Source: Deltaproteobacteria bacterium (GTDB lineage Bacteria; Desulfobacterota; DSM-4660; Desulfatiglandales; HGW-15). From it: a stretch of 9,936 nt of DNA. The DNA lies in NCBI GenBank assembly GCA_016926135.1, contig JAFGPH010000532.1, positions 1 to 9,936 on the forward strand. The letters run 5' to 3'. Positions 1 to 6,596 of the stretch are shown here, in pieces (within the stretch, counting starts at the first letter, position 1; every line of letters starts with the position of its first letter). Position numbers and translations under genes: made by a program. The notes beneath the pieces were generated by a model. It saw nothing but the letters and a program-made list of their open reading frames with translations. It had not been told where the DNA came from and did not search any database.

Positions 1-1464
1 CTGCTCACCAGCTCCCGCAGGAAGGCCATCACTTACCCGGACCGGGGGGGCGCTTACCAGTATTTTAACCAGGTCTCGGTCATCAAGCCCATGAGCAAGT
101 GGTCCGGCTCCGCCTCCGAACCTGCCCGCGTGCCGGAGCTTTTGAGGCGGGCCATGAGGATGAGTTACAAGGGAAGGCCGGGGGTGGTGCACCTGGACGT
201 CCCCGAAGACATCATAAACGGCAGGGAGAAATACAGCACTATATGGGACGGGATCTCCTACAGGAACCGCGAGCCTCTCTGCCCAGCTTCCGGTTTGGTG
301 GAAAAGGCGGCGGCTCTGCTGGTCGAGGCCGAGCTGCCCGTGATCCATGCCGGGAGCGGTGTGATCCATGCCGGCGCCTACGAAGAACTAAAGATCTTGG
401 CAGAGATGCTCCATGCACCGGTTACTACCTCCTGGTCAGGAAGGGGGGTACTGCCCGAGACCCATGAACTGAGCATGCCCATGGTCCTGGTGGAGACGGT
501 GAACGAGACGAGAAAGGCGGCCGACGTGGCCCTGATACTCGGCTCACGGGTGGGCGAGACCGACTGGTGGGGCAAGGCCCCCTATTGGAGGCATCCTAGC
601 GAACAGCGGACCATACAGGTGGACATAGACGAGGAGGTCCTGGGGCTCAACAGGCCGGTTGAGCTTGCTATTCTAGGGGATGTGAAGCTCTTCCTGACCG
701 GGCTCATCAGTCTCCTCAAGGAAAAGCAGGGAGATATCAACCGTGATGCCAGGCAGGAAAGGGTCGCCCAATTGATCAGATCGAGGGAAAAGGCACGGGC
801 CAAGCTCGATGAAAAGCTGAAAGACACCGAGTCTCCCATGGTAACCGCCCATGTTCCTGCCGTTGCCCGGGAGGTCATGCCGGACGACACGGTGGTCGTC
901 TTTGACGGTGGAAACACGGCTGTGTGGGGCAACTTCTACTTCCAGGTGAGGCATCCCAATACCCAGCTCTCCACCCACCATTTCGGCCATTTGGGGGCCG
1001 GCATAGGGCAGGCCCTTGGGGCCGCGGCTGCCAGACCCGATTCCAGGGTTCTGTGCATCATAGGGGACGGTGCATTCGGTTTTCATCCCCAGGAGATAGA
1101 GACTGCCGTCAGGAATAACCTGAAGGTCATCTTCATGGTCATCTGCGACAAGCAGTGGGGGATGGTGAAGATGACCCAGCAATTCGCCCTGAAGCCCCTG
1201 AAGACGATGATCAAGAAGAGCCTTGCCCCGGAAGAGACTATTAATGCCGACCTGGGCGAAATAGCCTTTGACAAGCTGGCCGAATCCATGGGCGCGTATG
1301 GAGCAAGGGTCTCGAGCCCCGGGGAATTAAAAGAGGCCATCATGAGGGCCGTGGAGGCTGAAACCTGCGCCGTGATCCACGTGGACGTGGATCCGGTCAA
1401 GCACATGTGGGCCCCAGGACTGCTGAAGTTCAAGGACATGCACCAGGAACCGTCCGGAAAGTAG
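1..1464 (+). CDS. ThDP-dependent acetolactate-synthase-like enzyme, 5' end outside the window
   Basis: The reading frame is open from base 1 to the TAG at 1462-1464, giving 487 visible residues. Acetolactate synthases and relatives run to about 550-570, so roughly 70-90 N-terminal residues, including the catalytic ThDP-activating Glu, lie outside. The first visible part ends the PYR domain (GRPGVVHLDVPEDI). The central TPP-M domain follows, then the C-terminal ThDP-binding domain with FGHLGAGIGQALGA and the GDG motif at visible residues 355-357. The Mg-binding loop reads ICDKQWGM rather than the usual NN-x-x-x-G, so an Asp (codon 1147-1149) stands where Asn normally binds the metal. The protein should decarboxylate a 2-oxo acid or a related substrate, but the substrate cannot be read from the sequence. 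No small (regulatory) subunit gene follows, which argues against a branched-chain biosynthetic IlvB. Family assignment is secure; the exact reaction is unknown. Confidence 0.9.
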   Translation: MLTSSRRKAITYPDRGGAYQYFNQVSVIKPMSKWSGSASEPARVPELLRRAMRMSYKGRPGVVHLDVPEDIINGREKYSTIWDGISYRNREPLCPASGLVEKAAALLVEAELPVIHAGSGVIHAGAYEELKILAEMLHAPVTTSWSGRGVLPETHELSMPMVLVETVNETRKAADVALILGSRVGETDWWGKAPYWRHPSEQRTIQVDIDEEVLGLNRPVELAILGDVKLFLTGLISLLKEKQGDINRDARQERVAQLIRSREKARAKLDEKLKDTESPMVTAHVPAVAREVMPDDTVVVFDGGNTAVWGNFYFQVRHPNTQLSTHHFGHLGAGIGQALGAAAARPDSRVLCIIGDGAFGFHPQEIETAVRNNLKVIFMVICDKQWGMVKMTQQFALKPLKTMIKKSLAPEETINADLGEIAFDKLAESMGAYGARVSSPGELKEAIMRAVEAETCAVIHVDVDPVKHMWAPGLLKFKDMHQEPSGK

Positions 1465-1571
1465 AGAGTCCGCGCCCAGAGTGAGAAGCTTTTCTTTTGA
1501 GATACACCTTTCCAGCCAAAAACAGGGCTTCTTTGGAATTCCCGGCCTCTGCAGTAACCCGTTATCCTGAT
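1465..1571. other. Short convergent intergenic stretch, no gene seen
   Basis: This is the 3' flank of the ThDP-enzyme gene. It has pyrimidine-rich runs, and AGAAGC/GCTTCT arms separated by a long loop, but no compact hairpin followed by a T-tract. I could not identify a terminator for either converging gene. Confidence 0.4.
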
Positions 1572-1670
1572 TTATGAATGACCTGTTGTAGCACGCAACC
1601 TCAGGCCACGCGCCCTCATGACCTTGAGCACTGCGGCGAACTCAGGGTTTCCCTCGGGCGACTTGCTACC
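1572..1670 (-). pseudogene. C-terminal remnant of a COG3636-type addiction-module antitoxin (HigA-like)
   Basis: A minus-strand frame ending in TAA at 1574-1572 encodes about 32 residues beginning G-S-K-S-P and containing GNPEFAAVLKVMRARGLRLR. This closely resembles the conserved C-terminal signature of the COG3636 'putative addiction module antidote' family, usually of the form (S/P)-x-G-NPEFATVLKVLxALGLRL. The family is about 100 residues with an N-terminal helix-turn-helix. Here the upstream two-thirds is missing: the same frame runs straight into the end of the YeeE/YedE gene, whose stop is only 5 bp away. There is no plausible start codon or ribosome site, and no RelE/HigB-type toxin gene is visible nearby. 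I read it as the dead tail of a lost toxin-antitoxin locus. It is too short to be certain, but the motif match is specific. Confidence 0.6.
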
Positions 1671-1675
1671 ATTCC

Positions 1676-2233
1676 TTACAGCCCGGCTTTCTCGAATAGG
1701 ACGAGAAGGGCTGCCAGGGCTAGGGCAACCGGAACGGCAACCGCCCATGGATTCACCCTAAACAGTTGGGGGAAGGTAAGCTCTCCAAAGTCTCCTTTAT
1801 GCAGCACGGACACTTCCAGTCTTGGGAAAAGGGCTGCAAAAATTCCGGTGCCGATCAAAATGCCTGCAACGCCGCCAAACAAGGCATCAAGGCATCCTTG
1901 GCCCATTGCTCCGGCAACGGTTCCCGGACAGTAGCCAAGCAGACCGAAGCCGACTCCGAAGATAAGACCGCCGATAACCGATGCCCCGAGAGAACCGGGT
2001 TTCGGATGCAGCTGCGCCAACCCAAAGCTCCTGAGGAAGTGAACGCCGAGCATGCCGGTGATCAGAGCAGAAAGCATAATCTTGATGACGGTAAAATCCG
2101 TCAGCAATAGCTGGCCTATGATGACATCGTAATTTGTGACACCCCCTTTTTGTAAAAGAAATCCGAAAACAACTCCCGTCAGGAGCCCTAAGAAGAGCTG
2201 CACCCCTTTTTGAGCATGAAAGCGTGAAAACAT
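1676..2233 (-). CDS. YeeE/YedE-family half-transporter, second member of pair (PmpB/DUF6691-like)
   Basis: A 185-residue integral membrane protein with about five hydrophobic segments (roughly residues 10-27, 47-68, 84-108, 116-136 and 162-181). The signature GYCPGT with Cys102, plus GQGC with Cys114, identifies the second half of a split YeeE/YedE (COG2391) unit. In this superfamily the characterised TsuA/YeeE protein takes up thiosulfate through conserved membrane cysteines; other members are thought to move small reactive sulfur species. The start at 2233 is chosen because AGGAGGGG lies 5 nt before it. A start 19 codons further upstream would lie inside the preceding gene and lacks that site. 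The gap to the upstream partner is only 16 bp, so the two are almost certainly co-translated and probably form one channel. The substrate, and whether it imports or exports, are inferred. Confidence 0.88.
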   Translation of the reverse strand: MFSRFHAQKGVQLFLGLLTGVVFGFLLQKGGVTNYDVIIGQLLLTDFTVIKIMLSALITGMLGVHFLRSFGLAQLHPKPGSLGASVIGGLIFGVGFGLLGYCPGTVAGAMGQGCLDALFGGVAGILIGTGIFAALFPRLEVSVLHKGDFGELTFPQLFRVNPWAVAVPVALALAALLVLFEKAGL

Positions 2234-2238
2234 GTAAT

Positions 2239-2246
2239 CCCCTCCT
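2239..2246 (-). promoter_or_regulatory. Ribosome binding site fixing the start of the second YeeE/YedE gene
   Basis: On the minus strand AGGAGGGG is followed by 5 nt and ATG (2233-2231). It overlaps the gap after the stop codon of the upstream gene, as expected for a tightly coupled pair. Confidence 0.75.
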
Positions 2247-2249
2247 GGA

Positions 2250-2771
2250 TTAACCGGCGAGAAGCTTAAAGATAGCCATCGCCGTGGCAATGCCTCCGAT
2301 AAAAAAACAGATCGCTGCCAGCCAGCTGCTTACCGCCAGCTGAAGCGTTCCACTAATGCCATGCCCGCTGGTACACCCGCCTGCCCATCGGGCGCCGAAT
2401 CCCATAACAATCCCCCCGATGAATGCAACAAGCCACCGAGGGAGCAATGCGGATCCGAATGCAGCCGACCATTTCACCGGAATCCATTGGATCTGAAACT
2501 GGCCTGAAAGCCTTGCCGATGCAAAGGATCCGAGTATCACGCCTACTAAGAGCATCCACTCCCAATCCACCACTGGGGCAAATTTCACGAAGTAAGGCTT
2601 CTCTGCCACGGTGTTTCCTCGAAATAAGCGCTCAATCATACCGCTCGTTCGAGCAAAGGCGGTCGAACATCCGATTGGTTTGTCGGAAAGCAAAAAGGTG
2701 ACCCAGCTGAGGATGCCGATCCCGACTCCTGCAACATAGGGCGACCACTGCTTCATACAGAGCCAATCCAT
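2250..2771 (-). CDS. YeeE/YedE-family half-transporter, first member of pair (PmpA-like)
   Basis: A 173-residue membrane protein with about four hydrophobic segments (near residues 10-29, 71-90, 110-130 and 142-168). It carries GCSTAF with Cys35 near the N-terminus and the hallmark GGCTSGHGISG with Cys133. These are the YeeE/YedE signatures, where the cysteines line the sulfur-compound pathway in characterised members. A single-chain YeeE is about twice this length, so this protein and the 185-residue product downstream together make one full unit. The start at 2771 has AGAGAGGA 7 nt upstream; an internal ATG five codons later is less well placed. The gene follows the persulfide dioxygenase in the same direction after a 100-bp gap with no clear promoter or terminator. 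This arrangement resembles blh with its membrane genes in bigR operons. The role in moving thiosulfate or a similar ion is inferred. Confidence 0.88.
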   Translation of the reverse strand: MDWLCMKQWSPYVAGVGIGILSWVTFLLSDKPIGCSTAFARTSGMIERLFRGNTVAEKPYFVKFAPVVDWEWMLLVGVILGSFASARLSGQFQIQWIPVKWSAAFGSALLPRWLVAFIGGIVMGFGARWAGGCTSGHGISGTLQLAVSSWLAAICFFIGGIATAMAIFKLLAG

Positions 2772-2871
2772 CGTTCATTCCTCTCTTAGTAAGACAAGCT
2801 CCGGGAAACCTCTCTATAACCGGAACGCTCAAGAGGCGCCCTCTGCCGACAGACCTTCTAAGCGCCGAGTG

Positions 2872-4293
2872 TTATTTTTTTTCGGGGAAATGAGGTCCAT
2901 GAGGTATGACGCACACCGGACATTCCGGGCCGTAGCCTGCCTCAGCGTAAGCTGTCATGCCGCCGGCGCCGTTCCATACATCACTGAATCCGTGCTGTTT
3001 CAGAATGCTGGCGCCGAGGCTCGAGCGAATACCGGTGCTGCACAGGAGAACAGTGGCGATAGCAGGATCCAGCTCACAGTATCGGCTCCTCAGGTCGGGG
3101 ACCGGGATATTAACCGCCCCCTCGATGTGGAATCCCTCGTATTCGCTGGGCGCCCGTACATCCACGATAGTCATGTTCCGATCTCCAGTGCTCATCTGAC
3201 GGAGTTCCTCCACCGATACTTGTCCAATATGCCCTGTGGGGCGCCCCGCCGTTGCCCATGCGAACATCCCGCCCTTCAGATACCCGGCAACGCGGTCAAG
3301 TCCTACACGCCGGAGCCATACTGCTGCTTCCTCGGCCTGACTCCTGTCCAATGCTGCCAACAGGATCTCTTTTTCAGGGGGCAAAATCCACCCCGCAAAG
3401 GTGGCGAAGTTACCGCCCAAATCCAGGTGGTACGATCCGGGAACATGCTGGCCCCCGAATGCATCATAGCCCCTGACATCCAAGACAACCGCACCCCTTG
3501 CTTTTGCCATCTCACCGAAGCTTGCCGGATCAAACGGCTCTAAAGCAGGAAGATTTTTTACCAGGGCCGGCCCGCTTGCGTTCATGGCGCTGCACCGACT
3601 AAAATGATCCGGCGCCGCCGGCATGTCCGTTAAGAGCGATCGAATGAATTCGTCCTTGCCCTCTATTTGAAGTGCTCCGTTGTACTTTCTCTCGTAGCCG
3701 ATGGTGCTCGTCCTCTTGGCGCCCAGAGCTCTGCCGCACAGTGATCCGGCGCCGTGCGCAGGGTATACCTCACAAAAATCGGGGAGCTTCAGGAGTTTTT
3801 CATGCAAGCTGTCATACAGGGTAAAGGCGAGCTCCTGAGCTTTCCCCGGAAAAAGATCGGGACGTCCTACATCGCCGACGAAAAGCGTATCACCGCAGAA
3901 AACAGCAACCGGATCGGGGCCTCTCTCTTGATCAACCGCGACGTAGGAGATGTGCTCCGGAGTATGTCCCGGTGTCTCCAGCACGCTCACTACCATATCC
4001 TCTATCGTAACCGTATCGCCCTCGGTTAAGGGAATGTGATCGAATTGACAGTGGGCCGTTTTAGGGACGTATATCCCGGCCTCTGTTTTAGCGGCGAGGT
4101 CGAGATGTCCCGAAATAAAATCGGCGTGGAGGTGTGTTTCCAGGATGTGGGTGATCTTCATCCCCAAGGATTCCGCCGCATCCAGGTAAATATCGACGTC
4201 GCGGCGCGGATCAACAATCGCACACGTTTTTGTACCACCGAGCAGATATGAACTATGTGCAATTCCTTTGACAAAAAACTGTTGCACCAACAT
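2872..4293 (-). CDS. CstB/Blh-type persulfide dioxygenase-rhodanese fusion (MBL fold)
   Basis: A 473-residue cytosolic enzyme with three domains. Residues 1-240 are an ETHE1-like metallo-beta-lactamase fold with the THLHADF motif (His54, His56, Asp58), His63, TPGH (His110), GDTLF (Asp135) and PAH (His180). By homology His54, His110 and Asp135 hold the mononuclear iron. Cys186 in GSLCG matches the Cys near the iron in CstB. Residues 265-350 form a rhodanese-like domain without an active-site Cys, typical of the CstB middle domain. Residues 360-455 form a catalytic rhodanese with the loop CSTGIRS (Cys418). A short tail has Cys458 and Cys461. The expected reaction is O2-dependent oxidation of low-molecular-weight persulfides, with thiosulfate as a likely product via sulfur transfer. 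The start at 4293 is set by GGAGGAG 4 nt upstream; a GTG five codons earlier overlaps that site. It heads an operon with two YeeE/YedE genes. Confidence 0.93.
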   Translation of the reverse strand: MLVQQFFVKGIAHSSYLLGGTKTCAIVDPRRDVDIYLDAAESLGMKITHILETHLHADFISGHLDLAAKTEAGIYVPKTAHCQFDHIPLTEGDTVTIEDMVVSVLETPGHTPEHISYVAVDQERGPDPVAVFCGDTLFVGDVGRPDLFPGKAQELAFTLYDSLHEKLLKLPDFCEVYPAHGAGSLCGRALGAKRTSTIGYERKYNGALQIEGKDEFIRSLLTDMPAAPDHFSRCSAMNASGPALVKNLPALEPFDPASFGEMAKARGAVVLDVRGYDAFGGQHVPGSYHLDLGGNFATFAGWILPPEKEILLAALDRSQAEEAAVWLRRVGLDRVAGYLKGGMFAWATAGRPTGHIGQVSVEELRQMSTGDRNMTIVDVRAPSEYEGFHIEGAVNIPVPDLRSRYCELDPAIATVLLCSTGIRSSLGASILKQHGFSDVWNGAGGMTAYAEAGYGPECPVCVIPHGPHFPEKK

Positions 4294-4297
4294 AGGT

Positions 4298-4304
4298 CTC
4301 CTCC
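4298..4304 (-). promoter_or_regulatory. Ribosome binding site of the persulfide dioxygenase gene
   Basis: GGAGGAG on the minus strand with 4 nt to ATG (4293-4291). It rules out the in-frame GTG at 4308-4306, because the site lies inside that longer reading frame. Confidence 0.75.
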
Positions 4305-4337
4305 GCACAGTAATCCTTATCGAACAACGCCCCCATG

Positions 4338-4364
4338 ATCATAGCCAGCAAAGCTTCGCCTCAA
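4338..4364 (-). promoter_or_regulatory. Weak candidate promoter for the persulfide dioxygenase operon
   Basis: On the minus strand TTGAGG (4364-4359) and TATGAT (4343-4338) are separated by 15 nt, shorter than ideal. The -10 is fair and overlaps an ATGATCAT palindrome (4335-4342). It is the best pair I found between the palindromic element and the gene. No CstR- or BigR-type operator was recognised. Confidence 0.25.
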
Positions 4365-4416
4365 ACCCGCGAGCAACCAATGGACTCATCTGTGAACCAC
4401 ATTGCTTTCATCATAC

Positions 4417-4488
4417 GGCCAAAGGCACAGGACACAGGGCGTAAGGCAAATGTATGCAATCGTTACCCCGTGTCTTGTGCCTCCGGCC
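4417..4488. repeat. 72-bp near-palindrome between the flavodiiron stub and the persulfide dioxygenase
   Basis: The arms 4423-4439 and 4466-4482 are 17 nt each and complementary at 15 positions, with a wobble and a mismatch filling the other two. Outside them, GGCC at 4417-4420 can pair with GGCC at 4485-4488 across a 2-nt internal loop. Inside, GTAA (4441-4444) can pair with TTAC (4463-4466, sharing one base with the right arm), with further GCA/TGC pairing at the tip. There is no T-tract on either strand, so it is not a canonical intrinsic terminator. It lies downstream of the flavodiiron stub and about 125 bp upstream of the dioxygenase start, so it could end one transcript, shape the leader of the next, or be a member of a dispersed palindromic repeat family. 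Confidence 0.7.
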
Positions 4489-4519
4489 TAATAAAATATC
4501 ATCCCAAATCAATGAGCGA

Positions 4520-4846
4520 TTATTCTGTTACCGCCCTTCCGTATTGCCGGCATGACCGCATACCCTCATCTGTTTCAACCTTATCTTCCGGCAGATTAAA
4601 TGAGCCGAGATTCGTTGCATTCATAGGAAAGACATTTTGCATGGTGTCCACTATGAGCTTCGGCGCATCTCCGCTGTGGGTATACGAACCGAACGAGCCG
4701 GCTATTGTTCCTTCTAACCCGTCCTTATCAGCAAGAAACAGAAACGTCTTCATGCTGTTTGTCATATCCCTGTGGTAGGTAGGGCAGCCAAAAGACAGGC
4801 ATCCGAGATGTCCCCACCATGATGCGCATGGTTGCCGGCGGTTCAA
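4520..4846 (-). pseudogene. C-terminal fragment of an A-type flavodiiron protein (flavodoxin domain end)
   Basis: About 108 codons from a TTG to the natural TAA at 4522-4520. From about residue 14 onward it matches the end of FprA-type flavoproteins: LSFGCPTYHRDM (a flavin-binding PTY loop), then GSFGSYTHSGDAPK (a second flavin loop), then the terminal helix with SCRQYGRAV. A full flavodiiron protein is about 400 residues with an N-terminal diiron MBL domain that reduces O2 or NO. That domain and the first half of the flavodoxin fold are absent. The first ~13 codons look unrelated, and the frame runs back into the end of the catalase gene. There is no good ribosome site: only a weak AGGGAT before the internal ATG at 4765. 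It is probably nonfunctional. Confidence 0.75.
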
Positions 4847-4863
4847 TACGGGCTTTGAAGCGA

Positions 4864-6315
4864 TCAGCTCTTCACGCCTTTCGCAATGCGCTCACCGATC
4901 TCCTTGTCGATATTGCGCCAGTATTCGAACGCACGCTGCAGCACGGGTTCGGACACGCCGTTTTTCAGGTGCCCCACCACGTTGGACACCAGCAGGTCGC
5001 GCTTTTCATCGTCCATGACCTTGCGCACCAAAGTGCCGGGTTGTCCGAAATCGTCGTCGTCCTTGCGCAGGGTGTAGGCGGCTCGGATGAACTCGCCGTT
5101 CGCACTCCAGACGGCTACCTCAGGATATCGCTCGGGGTCGGCCGTGGGGCCGCCCTTTGAGTTGGGCGCATAGACCGGATCGGACACCTTCTCAATCCGC
5201 ATCGCCCCGCCCTTGCTGTAGCTGTGAACCGGCACTCTCGGCCGATTGACCGGGATCTGCTTGTAATTGACGCCCAGGCGTGCCCGGTGGGCGTCGGCGT
5301 AAGAAACTAGGCGGGCGAGCAGCATCTTGTCCGGGCTCGGACCGATCCCCGGAACCATGTTATTCGGCTCGAATGCCGCTTGCTCGATCTCGCTGTGAAA
5401 ATCGCTTGGATTGCGGTTCAGCGTCAGCCGGCCCACCTCGTGGAGGGGGTAGTCGCCGTGGGGCCAGACCTTGGTCAGATCAAAGGGGTTGAACCTATAG
5501 GTCTGGGCCTCTTCAAAGGGCATGATCTGCACCTTCAGGGTCCAGCCGGGGTAATCCCCCCGCTTGATTGCATCAAACAGGTCGCGGCGATGGTAGTCGG
5601 CATCCTCACCGGCGATGCGGTCTGCCTCCTCCTGGGTGAGGCATTCGATACCCTGGTTGGTCTTGAAGTGGTACTTCACCCAGAAGCGCTCTCCTTTGGC
5701 GTTGATCCACATGTAGGTATGGCTCGTGTAGCCGTTCATGTGCCGATAGCTCCTGGGGACTCCGCGATCGCTCATCAAGATGGTGACCTGATGGGCCGAC
5801 TCGGGCGACAGGGTCCAGAAGTCCCACTGCATGTCGTTGTCGCGCAGGCCGCTTTCAGCTCGGCGCTTCTGGGAGTGGATGAAGTGCTGGAACTTCATGG
5901 GGTCGCGCACGAAGAACACCGGGGTGTTGTTTCCCACCATGTCGTAGTTGCCCTCGGTGGTGTAGAATTTCAGCGCAAAGCCGCGCACATCCCGCCAGGT
6001 GTCTGGACTGCCGCTTTCGCCGGCCACCGTGGAGAACCGGGCCAGCATGTCGGTCTTCGTCCCAGGCTGGAACACCGCCGCCTTTGTGTAGGCGCTGACG
6101 TCCTTGGTCACCTCGAAGGAGCCGAAGGCCCCGGAACCCTTTGCATGGGGCTGGCGGTCCGGAATCATCTCCCGGTTGAAGTTAGCCATCTGCTCGAAGA
6201 GGTAGTGGTCCTGGAGCAGAATGGGTCCATCGGGTCCCACGGTCAGCGAGTACTCATTGCTGGATACGGGAATCCCTGCATCGGTTGTGGTGAATCGAGA
6301 ATCGTCCTTTTTCAT
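4864..6315 (-). CDS. katA: Monofunctional heme catalase, small-subunit (clade 3) type
   Basis: A 483-residue protein of the usual length for small-subunit catalases, with no C-terminal flavodoxin-like extension. It dismutates hydrogen peroxide to water and oxygen in the cytoplasm. The distal heme residues are visible as [10 protein letters not shown] (His57) and [11 protein letters not shown] (Asn130). The proximal [14 protein letters not shown] gives Arg335 and the heme-ligating Tyr339. The start at 6315 is chosen because AAGGAGG stands 4 nt upstream and the sequence begins [17 protein letters not shown], as expected of the family; a 26-codon upstream extension has no similarity. No frameshift was seen. 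Codons are more strongly G/C-ending than in the genes around it, which suggests horizontal acquisition. Seventeen bases after its stop a broken flavodiiron gene begins, suggesting that its arrival removed that gene's front. Confidence 0.96.
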   Translation of the reverse strand: MKKDDSRFTTTDAGIPVSSNEYSLTVGPDGPILLQDHYLFEQMANFNREMIPDRQPHAKGSGAFGSFEVTKDVSAYTKAAVFQPGTKTDMLARFSTVAGESGSPDTWRDVRGFALKFYTTEGNYDMVGNNTPVFFVRDPMKFQHFIHSQKRRAESGLRDNDMQWDFWTLSPESAHQVTILMSDRGVPRSYRHMNGYTSHTYMWINAKGERFWVKYHFKTNQGIECLTQEEADRIAGEDADYHRRDLFDAIKRGDYPGWTLKVQIMPFEEAQTYRFNPFDLTKVWPHGDYPLHEVGRLTLNRNPSDFHSEIEQAAFEPNNMVPGIGPSPDKMLLARLVSYADAHRARLGVNYKQIPVNRPRVPVHSYSKGGAMRIEKVSDPVYAPNSKGGPTADPERYPEVAVWSANGEFIRAAYTLRKDDDDFGQPGTLVRKVMDDEKRDLLVSNVVGHLKNGVSEPVLQRAFEYWRNIDKEIGERIAKGVKS

Positions 6316-6319
6316 ACTG

Positions 6320-6326
6320 CCTCCTT
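6320..6326 (-). promoter_or_regulatory. Ribosome binding site of the catalase gene
   Basis: AAGGAGG on the minus strand with 4 nt to ATG (6315-6313). It is near-consensus and decides the start against longer in-frame alternatives. Confidence 0.8.
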
Positions 6327-6417
6327 GAAAGTTCAAAATTGTTATCTCTTTATGCTTCCTTTTTTGTGTTACCGGGAAAGAGGTGAGATGCACTCATCAG
6401 GGTAGTTTCAAAGCATC

Positions 6418-6427
6418 TCGGTACCGA
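6418..6427. promoter_or_regulatory. 10-bp palindrome TCGGTACCGA in the catalase leader
   Basis: A perfect palindrome that extends to 16 bp (6415-6430) with one mismatched pair on each side. It lies about 100 bp upstream of the catalase start and downstream of the predicted transcription start, where a repressor could act as a roadblock. It could also be chance. Confidence 0.25.
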
Positions 6428-6518
6428 TATAGTAGTAACGCAATTTTGATGCCAGAGGGAGAGTTCGTTGATTTTGGAGTAGGAAGGCTATAACGAGAAA
6501 ATCAGGGCAAGAACACCC

Positions 6519-6537
6519 CGCAAGGATTAGCCTTGCG
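6519..6537. other. Stem-loop in the catalase leader
   Basis: CGCAAGG and CCTTGCG form a perfect 7-bp stem around the 5-nt loop ATTAG. It would lie near the 5' end of the predicted catalase mRNA. No U-tract follows on either strand, so it is more likely a stability or structural element than a terminator. Confidence 0.4.
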
Positions 6538-6554
6538 TGACCCATGAAAAGCAG

Positions 6555-6583
6555 ATTATACATACCATGAAGACCATCGTGAA
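6555..6583 (-). promoter_or_regulatory. Candidate sigma70-type promoter of the catalase gene
   Basis: On the minus strand TTCACG (6583-6578) and a consensus TATAAT (6560-6555) are separated by exactly 17 nt. Transcription would start near 6548, giving a leader of about 230 nt before the catalase ATG. A perfect 14-bp palindrome lies just upstream of the -35. Confidence 0.45.
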
Positions 6584-6596
6584 TAGTTGAGGATGC

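Noticed and set aside
2832..2844. AGAGG-CGC-CCTCT hairpin between the dioxygenase and first YeeE/YedE gene
   Set aside because: A 5-bp stem with a 3-nt loop and no T-tract; too weak for a terminator, and the genes look co-transcribed.
2869..3543. A 224-codon plus-strand frame opposite the persulfide dioxygenase
   Set aside because: The minus strand has a complete three-domain enzyme here; the plus-strand translation is cysteine/proline-rich shadow sequence.
4335..4778. A 147-codon plus-strand frame covering the palindrome and the flavodiiron stub
   Set aside because: The flavodoxin motifs are on the minus strand, and this frame crosses the palindromic element with no homology.
5380..6405. 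A 341-codon open frame on the plus strand opposite the catalase gene
   Set aside because: It is the antisense shadow of a complete, motif-rich catalase with a good ribosome site; its translation has no recognisable fold and no ribosome site.
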